A stretch of 35,563 nt of DNA from positions 1-35,563 of the forward strand of contig SDAY01000009.1 of NCBI GenBank assembly GCA_006212015.1. Reading direction: 5' to 3'. Source of the DNA: Halothiobacillaceae bacterium. GTDB lineage: Bacteria > Pseudomonadota > Gammaproteobacteria > Halothiobacillales > Halothiobacillaceae. This document shows, in pieces, positions 1 through 10,244 of this stretch; within the stretch, counting starts at the first letter, position 1; each line of letters begins with the position of its first letter. Made by a program: the position numbers and the translations under genes. The notes beneath the pieces are model-generated. The model saw only the letters and a program-made list of their open reading frames with translations. It ran no database searches and had not been told where the DNA came from.

Positions 1-40
1 AAGCGTTTGTGGGGAAAGCCCATTAACGAGTTGCTGAGCA

Positions 41-201
41 GTCATTGCGGCAGAAGCCTTCCATGGCTTCTGGCCTTCGGCCAACGCCAAGGTGTTGCAA
101 CATTGCTCCTGCAATGTTGTTAGCGTGGCGAAGCAATCCGGAGTGCTTGGAGAATCCGCGGCCCATGGATCGCCACGCCGCTTTGCGGCTCGCGATGACG
201 G
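41..201. repeat. Intergenic palindromic repeat bounded by GTCATTGCGG / CGCGATGACG, with nested hairpins
   Basis: No gene is visible in the first 221 bases. The block starts with GTCATTGCGG and ends with CGCGATGACG, which are imperfect inverted ends. Its inner arms (GCGAAGCAATCC near 129-140 and GGATCGCCACGCC near 167-179) are also inverted. Between them lie three small palindromes: AGAAGCC/GGCTTCT (52-58, 65-71), TGGCC/GGCCA (71-75, 79-83) and GCAACATTG/CAATGTTGT (97-105, 112-120). A shorter relative with the same outer and inner arms lies at 34244-34310. The element sits downstream of the gene that ends at 222, so it could also act in RNA 3' end formation (inference). Confidence 0.6.
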
Positions 202-221
202 TTTTTCAAGGACCCCTCTAT

Positions 222-764
222 TTACCCGATCTCCTCCACCCCATAGCGCCACGCCCGCATGCCTTCCGGCCAGCCGCGCGTGGGCAGGCCGGCCTTGTGG
301 CGCAGGTGCATGAGGAAGTCCGCCGGCTCGGGCAGTTGCGACCAGACCGAGGGCAGGAAGGTGGCGCGGCGGCCCATGGCCTCGATGATCAGGCCGTCCT
401 CGCCGGGGCGCAGGGCCTCCAGCAGCTCGGTCTCTGAACGCACCGCCATGTCCTCGGGCACGCCGAGGATGGCGATGTGGATCTCCAGCGCCTCGAATTC
501 CGCATGATGCAGCGCCGGGAAGCGCGGGTCGCGGAAGGCGGCGTTCCAGGCGTTTTCGGCCACGTCCCGCACCAGCGGCTGAATGGCCTGCAGGTTGCCG
601 ATGCAGCCACGCAGGTTGCCATGCTTGTTGAGGGTGACGAAGCAGGCGCGTTCGGCCTGCCATTCGGCGGGGTGATCCTTGACCCGCACCGGCAGGGCGC
701 GGGCATGTTCCAGCCCATGAGCAATCGATTGCCGGGCCAGCTCGATCAGCGGATGCGTGCTCAT
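222..764 (-). CDS. amrA: AmmeMemoRadiSam system protein A (AMMECR1 domain)
   Basis: This 180-residue protein belongs to the AMMECR1 family. It has the family hallmark LRGCIG at residues 51-56, the downstream NAAFRDPRFPAL segment, and the C-terminal FLPSVW...FL..L..KAGLP..GW pattern. The start at 764 is preferred over an in-frame start 27 bases upstream because a GAGGAG ribosome site lies just before it and because the ATG overlaps the stop of the Memo-like gene by ATGA, a typical translational-coupling junction. The domain is conserved from archaea to humans. Its biochemical role in bacteria is not settled, although the conserved Cys in LRGCIG suggests a catalytic or redox role (inference). 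Its neighbours are the other two members of the three-gene AmmeMemoRadiSam set. Confidence 0.93.
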   Translation of the reverse strand: MSTHPLIELARQSIAHGLEHARALPVRVKDHPAEWQAERACFVTLNKHGNLRGCIGNLQAIQPLVRDVAENAWNAAFRDPRFPALHHAEFEALEIHIAILGVPEDMAVRSETELLEALRPGEDGLIIEAMGRRATFLPSVWSQLPEPADFLMHLRHKAGLPTRGWPEGMRAWRYGVEEIG

Positions 765-1561
765 GCCGGAGACTCCTCGTACAGCGCCCACGCGCCGTAG
801 CCGACCACCTGATCCCTTGGCCCGGCGGTATCGCCCGAGTTGCGCAGGTCCAGCCGTTCGATGCGCATGCCGCGCTGGCGGGCGAGTTGCAACAGCCCGC
901 CCAGCGGGGTGCGGCCGCAGGCCTGTTCATAACGGATGGCTTCCGGCTGCAGGGCCTCGATGGCCTCGGCGGTCTGCGCGTCCAGCGCTCGCGCGGTGGC
1001 GTAGTCGAGGACGTGGCTCAGGTCGGTGCTGATGACGATCAGGGTCTCCGGCCCGCCCCACAGGCGCTCGATCACCTCGGCCACCGCTTCATAGGTGGCA
1101 TCGCCCACCACCAGCGGCACCACGCTGAACCCATCAAGCATGTGCTGGAGGAAGGGCAGGTGTACCTCCAGGCTGTGCTCCGGCGCATGCGGCGCATCGG
1201 CCCGGATGACCTGCGGCAGATCGGCGATGGCGCGCACCGCGTCCATGTCGACCGGCACCGTGCCCAGCGGCGTGGCGAAGGCCTCGGCCTCCGGCAGGGC
1301 GAGGCCGCGCAGGCGGACGAAATGCGCCGGGCCGAGCAGGACGACGCGGGAAATCTGGCCGCGCGCAGCCCGCAGCAGGGCATAGGCCTGGCCGGCAATC
1401 GGCCCCGAATAGATGTAACCGGCGTGCGGGGCGATCAGCACCTTGGGCCAGCTCGACGTTTCCCTAGCGGGCGCGATGAAATCATCGAGCTGGTGCAAGA
1501 GCGCGCTGGGCTGGGCCGGGTAGAAGCGACCGGCGACGGCGGCGGGACGGACATGAGGCAT
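761..1561 (-). CDS. amrB: AmmeMemoRadiSam system protein B (Memo-like)
   Basis: This 266-residue protein has the Memo fold signature: APHAGYIYSG (His46), LGPAHF (His80), the EHSLEVHLPFLQ segment, STDLSH, and a C-terminal CGRTP motif (Cys215). His46, His80 and Cys215 correspond to the metal-binding His/His/Cys set known from human MEMO1, which is related to extradiol dioxygenases, so a metal-dependent redox role is plausible. The ATG at 1559-1561 starts the conserved VRPAAVAGRFYP segment. The gene is transcribed away from the radical SAM gene at 1684, with 122 bp between the two starts. Its stop overlaps the start of the AMMECR1 gene. The substrate in bacteria is unknown. Confidence 0.93.
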   Translation of the reverse strand: MPHVRPAAVAGRFYPAQPSALLHQLDDFIAPARETSSWPKVLIAPHAGYIYSGPIAGQAYALLRAARGQISRVVLLGPAHFVRLRGLALPEAEAFATPLGTVPVDMDAVRAIADLPQVIRADAPHAPEHSLEVHLPFLQHMLDGFSVVPLVVGDATYEAVAEVIERLWGGPETLIVISTDLSHVLDYATARALDAQTAEAIEALQPEAIRYEQACGRTPLGGLLQLARQRGMRIERLDLRNSGDTAGPRDQVVGYGAWALYEESPA

Positions 1562-1624
1562 GGGAATACCGTGGGTAGATCAATGCCTTAAAAGTGGTGC
1601 CCAGGCCCGGTTTTTTAAAGACCC

Positions 1625-1653
1625 TTGAACTGTAACGTGTTCGTGCCTATCTA
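1625..1653 (+). promoter_or_regulatory. Predicted sigma70 promoter for the radical SAM gene
   Basis: TTGAAC at 1625-1630 and TATCTA at 1648-1653 are separated by 17 bases. This places transcription start near 1660, about 24 bases before the ATG at 1684. No strong Shine-Dalgarno is seen before that ATG, so the leader would be short and weakly primed. The 122-bp divergent region must also hold the promoter for the minus-strand pair, which I could not place. Confidence 0.55.
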
Positions 1654-1683
1654 CATGGGTACCTCCACCGCCTTGGCCGCCCC

Positions 1684-2820
<1,137 letters not shown>

Positions 2821-2862
2821 GTCATGCGGCACAGGCTTTTCCTAGTTTCTTGCCCGGTTATT

Positions 2863-2891
2863 TTGCCGGGACATGCAAATTCCGTTATATT
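2863..2891 (+). promoter_or_regulatory. Predicted sigma70 promoter for the CorC/MgtE pair
   Basis: TTGCCG (2863-2868) and TATATT (2886-2891) are separated by 17 bases. The implied transcription start near 2898 leaves a leader of about 95 bases before the ATG at 2992. The -35 box overlaps the right arm of a small hairpin, CCCGG/CCGGG, at 2853-2870, which lies 33 bases after the stop of the upstream gene. The hairpin has no T-tract, so it is at best a weak terminator. I saw no recognisable magnesium riboswitch in the leader. Confidence 0.55.
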
Positions 2892-2991
2892 CAACGACTT
2901 AGACTTATAACCGTGCAGTCTTCCAAACCGCCCTTCGGGTGACTACACCCTGTTCCAAGATGCATTTGCCGATCCACGCAAGGAGTTCCCC

Positions 2992-4341
<1,350 letters not shown>

Positions 4342-4350
4342 GGGCGCATC

Positions 4351-5706
4351 ATGGTCGATAAGATTGAGCTGCACGCGGACCGCCTGAGCCGCGTCAACCA
4401 GGCCCTCGAAGCCGAGGATTTCGCCACCATCGAGGCCCTGCTGGCCGAACTCGAGCCGGCGGAAATCGCCATCCTGCTCGAATCGCTGCCGCATGACGAC
4501 CGCGCCCTGGTATGGGCGCGCGTCAGCCGCGATGACGACGGCGAGGTGCTGCTGCATGTGCACGACGAGGCCCGCGCCAGCCTGCTGGAGGACATGGACT
4601 CCGAGGAGATCGTCGCCGCCACCGAGGGCATGGACTCGACCGATCTGGCCGAACTGATCGAGCTTCTGCCGGAGGATGTCGGCGATGACGTGCTGCGGGC
4701 CATGGATGCCCAGCAGCGCCTGCGCGTCGAGACCATGCTCGCCTACGACGAGGACACCGCCGGTCGCCTGATGCACGTCGACACGGTCAGCGTGCGTGCC
4801 GACGTGGAGCTGGAGGTGGTGCAACGCTACCTGCGCTTCCAGGGCGATGCGGTGCCGGAAAACACCGACATGGTGATGGTGGTCGACCGCGAAGGCGTGT
4901 TTGTCGGCCGCCTGCCGCTGGCCCGGCTGGTGACTCGCGACCAGGAGCTGACCGTGGCCGAGGTGATGGACACCGAGGTGGACACCATCCCGGCCACCAT
5001 GAGCGCGCACGATGTCGCCAGCCTGTTCGAGACCCACGACCTGGTCTCCGCGCCGGTGGTGGACGACGACGGCCGCCTGCTGGGCCGCGTCACCATCGAC
5101 GACGTGGTCGACATCATCCGCGGGGAGGCCGACCACACCCTGATGAACATGGCCGGCCTGGACGAGGAGGAGGACCTGTTCGCGCCGGTGCTGCCCAGCG
5201 CCAGGCGTCGCGCGGTGTGGCTGGGCATCAACCTGCTCACCGCATTTCTTGCCGCCTGGGTCATTGGCCTGTTCCAGGGCACGCTGGAAAAGATCGTCGC
5301 GCTCGCCGTGCTGATGCCCATCGTCGCCAGCATGGGCGGCATTGCCGGCAGCCAGACCCTGACCCTGACCATCCGCGGGCTGGCGCTGGGGCAGATCGGC
5401 AAGTCCAACAGCCGCTGGCTGCTGAACAAGGAAATGGGCATCGCCGCCATCAATGGGGTGATCTGGGCGCTGGTGGTGGCGGTGATCGCCTACCTCTGGT
5501 TCGGCAACCCGATGATCGGCGCGGTGATCGGCGCCGCGCTCGTCATCAACATGCTGGCGGCGGGCATCGCGGGCATCCTCGTGCCGTTGACCCTCAAGCG
5601 CATGGGCATCGACCCGGCGCTGTCCGGCGCGGTGATCCTGACCACCGTGACCGACGTGGTGGGTTTCATGTCCTTCCTCGGACTGGCGACCCTCTTCCTT
5701 TTGTAA
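4351..5706 (+). CDS. mgtE: Magnesium transporter MgtE
   Basis: This 451-residue protein has the complete MgtE layout. The acidic N domain covers about residues 1-130 and is followed by AYDEDTAGRLM at 131-141. A CBS pair spans about 140-262, then comes a connecting helix and five transmembrane helices from about 289. The pore signatures PIVASMGGIAGSQT (about 323-336) and DPALSGAVILTTVTD (about 421-435) are present. MgtE is a Mg2+-gated Mg2+ channel of the inner membrane in which the N and CBS domains close the pore when Mg2+ is plentiful. The gene follows a CNNM/CorC-type gene by 9 bases and ends just before a strong terminator, so the two look like a small magnesium-homeostasis operon. Confidence 0.95.
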   Translation: MVDKIELHADRLSRVNQALEAEDFATIEALLAELEPAEIAILLESLPHDDRALVWARVSRDDDGEVLLHVHDEARASLLEDMDSEEIVAATEGMDSTDLAELIELLPEDVGDDVLRAMDAQQRLRVETMLAYDEDTAGRLMHVDTVSVRADVELEVVQRYLRFQGDAVPENTDMVMVVDREGVFVGRLPLARLVTRDQELTVAEVMDTEVDTIPATMSAHDVASLFETHDLVSAPVVDDDGRLLGRVTIDDVVDIIRGEADHTLMNMAGLDEEEDLFAPVLPSARRRAVWLGINLLTAFLAAWVIGLFQGTLEKIVALAVLMPIVASMGGIAGSQTLTLTIRGLALGQIGKSNSRWLLNKEMGIAAINGVIWALVVAVIAYLWFGNPMIGAVIGAALVINMLAAGIAGILVPLTLKRMGIDPALSGAVILTTVTDVVGFMSFLGLATLFLL

Positions 5707-5732
5707 GTCATCGCGCATCCGTGTCTGCTTGA

Positions 5733-5762
5733 GGGAGGCCCAGGCCTCCCGCTTTCATTTTT
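5733..5762 (+). terminator. Rho-independent terminator after mgtE
   Basis: The 8-bp perfect stem GGGAGGCC/GGCCTCCC (5733-5740, 5743-5750) is followed by GCTTTCATTTTT. It lies 26 bases downstream of the mgtE stop and separates the transport pair from opgD. Confidence 0.75.
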
Positions 5763-5848
5763 GCGCCACGAACCCCCGCAGGCTCCCACGAACCGGCGGG
5801 CGGGGTTAACATACAAGAATTGATCCGATCACCGAACTGGAGCCTTGC

Positions 5849-7435
5849 ATGTCCGTAGACCACTCTCGCCGCAGCTTTCTCGCCGCCATGAGCAGCCTGC
5901 CGCTGCTGGGCCTGTTCGGGGCCGAGGCCCGCGCCGCCGCCGAGGCCGCCGGACTGAAATTTGGTGAAGCCAAACCCTTCGACTTTGGCATGCTGATCAA
6001 GATGGCCGAAGACATGGCGGGGCAGCCCTACAAGGAGCCGGCGCGCCCCAACCCGGAGGCGGTCAGGAAGATCGACTACGACGAGCAGGGCAAGGTCAAG
6101 TTCAAGCATGAGAACGCCCTGTGGAAGGACGGCCCCTCGGCCTTCCCGATCACCTTCCGTCCGGTCGGCCTCTACTTCCAGAAGTCCGTGCGCATGCACG
6201 CCATTGAGAACGGCCAGGCGCGCGAGATCCTCTACAGGCCCGACTATTTCAGCTTCGGCCCGAAGAGCCCGATGAACCAGATCCGCGAGGGCGAGTCCGC
6301 CATCGCCGGTTTCTGGGTGCAGGAATCTCGCCGCATCGGCGACTGGACCAAGCAGGAGCCCTGGGCCACCTTCCAGGGCGGCGCCTACTTCCGTGCCGTG
6401 GGTGAGCTTGGCCAGGTGGGCATGTCCGCGCGCGGCATCGCCCTCAACGTCGGCGCCAGCGAGCCGGAGGAGTTCCCGGACTTCCGCGCCTTCTGGTTCG
6501 AGCCCGCCAGGAACGAGGGTGACCCGGTCATCGTCCATGCCCTGCTGGACGGCCCGTCCGTCACCGGCGCCTACCGCTTCGAGCTGCACCGCGGCAAGGG
6601 CGTGGTGATGAAGATCGAGAACCAGATCTTCCTGCGCCGGGATGTCGAGCGCCTAGGCATCGCCCCGCTGACCTCGATGTTCTGGTACGGCGAATACCCG
6701 GCCGCGCATTCGCACGACTGGCGCCCGGAGGTGCACGATTCCGACAGCCTGGTGATGTGGAACGGCACCGGCGAGCGCCTGGTGCGCCCCATCAACAACC
6801 CGGGCCGGATCATGTTCTCGTCCTTCATGGACGAGAACCCGCGCGGTTTCGGCCTGGCCCAGCGCGACCGCAATTACGACCACTACCTCGACGGCGTCAG
6901 CTACGACCGTCGCCCGACCACCTGGGTCGAGCCCATCGGCGACTGGGGGCGCGGCCGCATCCAGCTGGTCGAGATCCCGACCGATGACGAGATCTACGAC
7001 AACATCGGCGTGTTCTGGGTGCCGGAAAGGCCCGCCAAGGCGGGCGCCAGCTTCAGCTTCAGCTACCGCCTGCACTGGGTCGCCGATACGCCCTACTTCC
7101 CGGCCAAGGACCTGGCCCGCGCGGTGGCCCTGCGGGTCGGGCGCGGCGGCGAGCCCGGCAAGGATCGCCCGGCCAACGCCAGGAAGATCGTGATCGAGTG
7201 GGATGGCGAGGAAGTGCTCAAGGCCATCCCCTGGGGCGTGCGCCCGACCGTGGTCGCCTCCGCCTCGCGCGGCGTCCTCGGCCTGCAGCGCGCCGAGCCG
7301 ATCTGGTACACCCCGCGCTGGCGCTCGGAGTTCGACATCACCGTCGACGGCCCCGAGCCGGTCGAGCTGCGCTGCCACCTGGAGGTCAACGGCAAGCCGA
7401 TCACCGAGACCTGGCTGTACCAGTACCATCCATGA
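5849..7435 (+). CDS. opgD: Glucan biosynthesis protein D (MdoG/OpgD family, Tat-exported)
   Basis: This 528-residue periplasmic protein opens with a twin-arginine signal, HSRRSFLAA at residues 5-13, a hydrophobic stretch, and a cleavage site near AEARA-AA. The Tat signal points to OpgD rather than Sec-dependent OpgG. The rest matches the MdoG/OpgD family along its length (for example LKFGEAKPFDFGML, FRPVGLYFQKSV, FWYGEYP, RGFGLAQRDRNYDHYLD). Family members modify the backbone of osmoregulated periplasmic glucans, and OpgD controls their branching or linkage structure. No glucan synthase gene (opgH) lies in the window. The gene stands alone, with a terminator before it and a structured region after it. 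Confidence 0.9.
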   Translation: MSVDHSRRSFLAAMSSLPLLGLFGAEARAAAEAAGLKFGEAKPFDFGMLIKMAEDMAGQPYKEPARPNPEAVRKIDYDEQGKVKFKHENALWKDGPSAFPITFRPVGLYFQKSVRMHAIENGQAREILYRPDYFSFGPKSPMNQIREGESAIAGFWVQESRRIGDWTKQEPWATFQGGAYFRAVGELGQVGMSARGIALNVGASEPEEFPDFRAFWFEPARNEGDPVIVHALLDGPSVTGAYRFELHRGKGVVMKIENQIFLRRDVERLGIAPLTSMFWYGEYPAAHSHDWRPEVHDSDSLVMWNGTGERLVRPINNPGRIMFSSFMDENPRGFGLAQRDRNYDHYLDGVSYDRRPTTWVEPIGDWGRGRIQLVEIPTDDEIYDNIGVFWVPERPAKAGASFSFSYRLHWVADTPYFPAKDLARAVALRVGRGGEPGKDRPANARKIVIEWDGEEVLKAIPWGVRPTVVASASRGVLGLQRAEPIWYTPRWRSEFDITVDGPEPVELRCHLEVNGKPITETWLYQYHP

Positions 7436-7442
7436 TGAAGAT

Positions 7443-7560
7443 GCTGAAAAAATCCATCCCTGGATTATTTCAGCTCGGCTCAGCGCGAATCAAGGGCTTG
7501 CGCCCTTGTTCGCGCCGGGGCATCCGGCCCCGGACGGGAAGCGCTGAAGGGTTCAGCGCC
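7443..7560. repeat. Run of four consecutive hairpins downstream of opgD
   Basis: Four palindromes follow one another with little spacer. (1) A 14-bp stem with one mismatch, 7443-7456 with 7461-7474, around the loop TCCC. (2) CGCGAA plus CAAGGGC paired with GCCCTTG plus TTCGCG, 7484-7514, with a single bulged base. (3) CCGGGGC/GCCCCGG, 7515-7533. (4) GCGCTGAA/TTCAGCGC, 7541-7559, around GGG. None has a T-tract. The cluster begins 7 bases after the opgD stop. It looks like a BIME-type composite of REP-like units, or a 3' mRNA-stabilising structure (inference). Confidence 0.65.
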
Positions 7561-7596
7561 TCCCTGAATCCGGCCATGGGCCATACGTAATTCTCT

Positions 7597-7639
7597 GGCC
7601 CGCCCGATGCACTGCGAAATCGGGCGGGCCGCTTTCATT
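7597..7639 (+). terminator. Strong stem-loop terminator before the rRNA methyltransferase gene
   Basis: The 12-bp perfect stem GGCCCGCCCGAT / ATCGGGCGGGCC (7597-7608, 7619-7630) has a 10-base loop and is followed by GCTTTCATT. It lies 16 bases before the downstream start at 7655, so it probably ends opgD transcripts. It leaves almost no room for a downstream promoter unless one overlaps the stem. An attenuator role is possible. Confidence 0.7.
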
Positions 7640-7654
7640 GATGGGATGATCCAG

Positions 7655-8953
7655 ATGACCTCACCCGCCGCCTTCCGCGCCCGTTACCACCACTTCGGCC
7701 TCGCCGTCGAGATCATGCAGGAGATCGCCCAGGGCAGCGCCCCGGCCGATCAGGTGCTGTACCACCACTTCCGCCAGCGCCCGCAGATGGGCGCGCGCGA
7801 TCGCGGCGTGGTGGCGGAGAGCGTCTACGGCGTGCTGCGCAACCGCCGCAGCCTGGCCTGGAGGATGAAGGTCGCGGAAAACCAGTGGAACCTGCTGATC
7901 GCCGGTTTCATGATCGACCAGGGCTGGGCCGACCTTGAGTTCGCCCTGAAATGGATCGGCACGCAGGGCGCGGCCGATGCGCTCGACCGCCTCAAGCGCG
8001 GCGACGAGGACGCGCCCATCGCCGTGCGCGCCAACCTGCCGGATGCGGTGGCCGAGCGCCTGCTGCCGGTCTACGGCGAGGAGGGCCTGCTGGCGCTGAT
8101 GGCGGCGATGAACCAGCCCGCCCCGGTCGATATTCGCGTCAACCCGCTGAAGACCGACCGCGCCTCCATTCAGGCCATGCTCAACGAACTCGGACTGGAA
8201 ACCGAGACCACGCCCTATGCCCCGCAGGGCCTGCGCCGCCATGACCGGCGCCCCCTGTTCAGCCTGCCCGCCTTCAAGGACGGCCTGTTCGAGCTGCAGG
8301 ACGAGGCCAGCCAGCTGGTCGGCCAGCTGGTCGCCCCGCAGCCGGGCGAGCGCGTGCTCGACCTGTGCGCCGGCGCGGGCGGCAAGACCCTCCAGCTCGG
8401 CGCGCTGATGCAGAGCAAGGGCAGCCTGATGGCGACCGACATCGCCGCCCACCGGCTGGACAAGCTCACCCCGCGCATGCGCCGCGCCGGGCTGTCCAAC
8501 GTCCGCCCGGTCGCCATCACCGGCATGACCGACCCGCACCTCAAGCGCAACAAGGGCAGCTTCGACCGCATCCTGATCGACGCCCCCTGTTCCGGCACCG
8601 GCACCTGGCGGCGCAACCCGGACCTGAAATGGCGCCCGTTGAACCTGGACGAGCTCAACGTCACCCAGTCCGATCTACTGCAGGGCGCGGTGCGCCTGCT
8701 CAAGCCGGGCGGGCGCATCGTCTACGCCACCTGCTCCATCCTGCCGGAGGAGAACGAGCGCATCGTCGAGCAGTTCCTGACCCAGAACCCGGATTTCAGC
8801 CTGCATTCGGCAGCAGCGATCCTGGCCGAGCAGGGCATCGAGGTTCCCGGCGTGGGCGAGATGCTGCGCCTGGACCCTGCGCGCCACGGCACGGACGGCT
8901 TCTTTGCCGCCGTGCTCGAACGCGCCCATGAACCGGCCCCTTCACAGGCCTGA
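7655..8953 (+). CDS. RsmB/NOP family SAM-dependent rRNA (cytosine-C5) methyltransferase
   Basis: This 432-residue protein has the class I methyltransferase core of m5C RNA methylases: motif I VLDLCAGAGGKTLQL (234-248), motif IV DAPCSGTG with Cys312, and motif VI YATCS with the nucleophile candidate Cys360. Two conserved cysteines are typical of RsmB/RsmF/NOP2 enzymes. An N-terminal helical region of about 140 residues precedes the core. It lacks a clear NusB-like signature, so the exact rRNA position (967 or another) cannot be named. The ATG at 7655 is preferred because an upstream in-frame ATG at 7607 lies inside the loop of the 12-bp terminator hairpin. An ATG at 7646 is an alternative. Confidence 0.88.
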   Translation: MTSPAAFRARYHHFGLAVEIMQEIAQGSAPADQVLYHHFRQRPQMGARDRGVVAESVYGVLRNRRSLAWRMKVAENQWNLLIAGFMIDQGWADLEFALKWIGTQGAADALDRLKRGDEDAPIAVRANLPDAVAERLLPVYGEEGLLALMAAMNQPAPVDIRVNPLKTDRASIQAMLNELGLETETTPYAPQGLRRHDRRPLFSLPAFKDGLFELQDEASQLVGQLVAPQPGERVLDLCAGAGGKTLQLGALMQSKGSLMATDIAAHRLDKLTPRMRRAGLSNVRPVAITGMTDPHLKRNKGSFDRILIDAPCSGTGTWRRNPDLKWRPLNLDELNVTQSDLLQGAVRLLKPGGRIVYATCSILPEENERIVEQFLTQNPDFSLHSAAAILAEQGIEVPGVGEMLRLDPARHGTDGFFAAVLERAHEPAPSQA

Positions 8954-9086
8954 AACGATGCCGCGCGACCCTGACCGATGCCGCCCGACCCGCTCAATCC
9001 ATCACGATATGCGGGCGGCGGGTGGCGCATTCACGCCCGCGCATCCGCAGTCACGATCACGGCCCTATCTCCAGGAAAAGACAAGC

Positions 9087-10187
9087 ATGAAGCCTCGCCC
9101 TCCCGTTTCCCTGCTGCTGGGCGCCCTCCTCGCCACAGGGCTTGCCTGGGCGGATGACGCGCCCCTGCCCGTCAGGATCGGGGCCGACGACGCCTCCATC
9201 CGCTATATCGGGCATTTCGACCGCCAGGATGCGGCCGGGCCGAAGTGCTCGTGGTCCGCCTGCACCGCGACGCTGCGCGTCAACGGCGCCGACGTCAACG
9301 TGCGCCTGAGCGAGGGCGGCGGCAAGATCCAGGGGCAGCAGGGCGTGAACCAGTGGCAGGTCGTGATCGACGGGCAGCCCGCCAAGATACTGAAACCCGT
9401 CCAGGGCGAGGGCCTGTACCGCATCGCCTCCGGCCTGCCGCCGGGCGAGCACCTGATCGAACTCGTGCGCCGCACCGAGGGATCGCTGGGCGTCTCGCAA
9501 CTGCTCGGTTTCGAACTGAGCGCGGGCGGACGCCTGCTTGAGCCCCGCCCCAAGCGCCGCCACATCGAGACGATCGGCGCCTCCATCATGTGCGGCTATG
9601 GCGTCGAGGCGACGGACCCTGAGGAGCGCTTCAGCATCGACACGGAAAACGCCAACCTGAGCGTGGGCGCCGTGGCCGCGCGCGCCGTGCAGGCGGACTT
9701 CAGCAGCCTGTGCAAGTCCGGCATGACGCTGCAGGGCGCGCGCAACCTGTTCATGAGCGAGTCACTGATGCACGGGGCGCCCGATGTCGATTTCTTCAGC
9801 ATCACCCCCGATGCCGTCCTGATCAACCTGGGCACGAACGATTTCGCCAAGGGCAACCCGCCGCAGCGCACCTGGACGGACGCCTTCAAGCAGCTGGTCG
9901 CTCGCGTGCGCGCCTTCTACCCCAATGCAATGATCTACATTTCAAGCAGCCCGGTGCTGACCGACCTGTGGCCGGAAGGCCAGATCGCCTGGTCCACCCA
10001 CGCCACCTACATGCGCGAGCTCGCGTCCGCGCTGGGCCAGGCGGGGGACGCCCGGGTGCGCTACATCGAGTTCCCAAGCCAACTGCGGATGAACGGCATC
10101 GGCGCGGACTACCATCCCAGCATCAAGACGCAGGAACTGATGGCGCAAACATGGGTCAAGGCCCTGCAAAAGGACCTGGGATGGTGA
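9087..10187 (+). CDS. Secreted SGNH/GDSL hydrolase, CE2-like esterase (copy 1)
   Basis: This 366-residue protein has a Sec signal peptide (cleavage near GLAWA-DD), an N-terminal beta-sandwich-like region (about 25-150) and a C-terminal SGNH hydrolase domain. Block I reads ETIGASIMCGYG with the nucleophile candidate Ser166. Block III is LGTNDF (Asn251), and block V is DYHPS with His343. The layout and the CGYG and TENA segments resemble CE2 carbohydrate acetyl-esterases. The usual GDS of block I is GAS here, whereas the paralogue next door has GDS. CE2 enzymes use a Ser-His dyad, so activity need not be lost. AGGAAAAG precedes the ATG at 9087. The substrate is unknown. Confidence 0.8.
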   Translation: MKPRPPVSLLLGALLATGLAWADDAPLPVRIGADDASIRYIGHFDRQDAAGPKCSWSACTATLRVNGADVNVRLSEGGGKIQGQQGVNQWQVVIDGQPAKILKPVQGEGLYRIASGLPPGEHLIELVRRTEGSLGVSQLLGFELSAGGRLLEPRPKRRHIETIGASIMCGYGVEATDPEERFSIDTENANLSVGAVAARAVQADFSSLCKSGMTLQGARNLFMSESLMHGAPDVDFFSITPDAVLINLGTNDFAKGNPPQRTWTDAFKQLVARVRAFYPNAMIYISSSPVLTDLWPEGQIAWSTHATYMRELASALGQAGDARVRYIEFPSQLRMNGIGADYHPSIKTQELMAQTWVKALQKDLGW

Positions 10188-10244
10188 TCGAGACCCGCGC
10201 CACGGAGTCGTGTCCCGCCCGTAGAGCATTCGAGGAATGAAGCG

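Noticed and set aside
2927-2942. Match of CCGCCCTTCGGGTG to the hscA insert (25222-25235)
   Set aside because: Only 14 bases, built around the common CCCTTCGGG hairpin, with no similarity beyond. Not enough to call a second copy.
7607-7654. Upstream ATG at 7607 as start of the rRNA methyltransferase
   Set aside because: It lies in the loop and stem of the 12-bp terminator hairpin and adds residues not typical of the family.
8980-9019. GCCGCCCG/CGGGCGGC inverted repeat as a terminator after the rRNA methyltransferase gene
   Set aside because: The loop is 24 bases, there is no T-tract, and GC-rich matches of this size are expected by chance here.
9087-10187. Copy 1 esterase as a pseudogene because of GAS in block I
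   Set aside because: The frame, signal peptide, Ser, Asn and His positions are all intact, and CE2-type enzymes do not rely on that Asp as a third catalytic residue.
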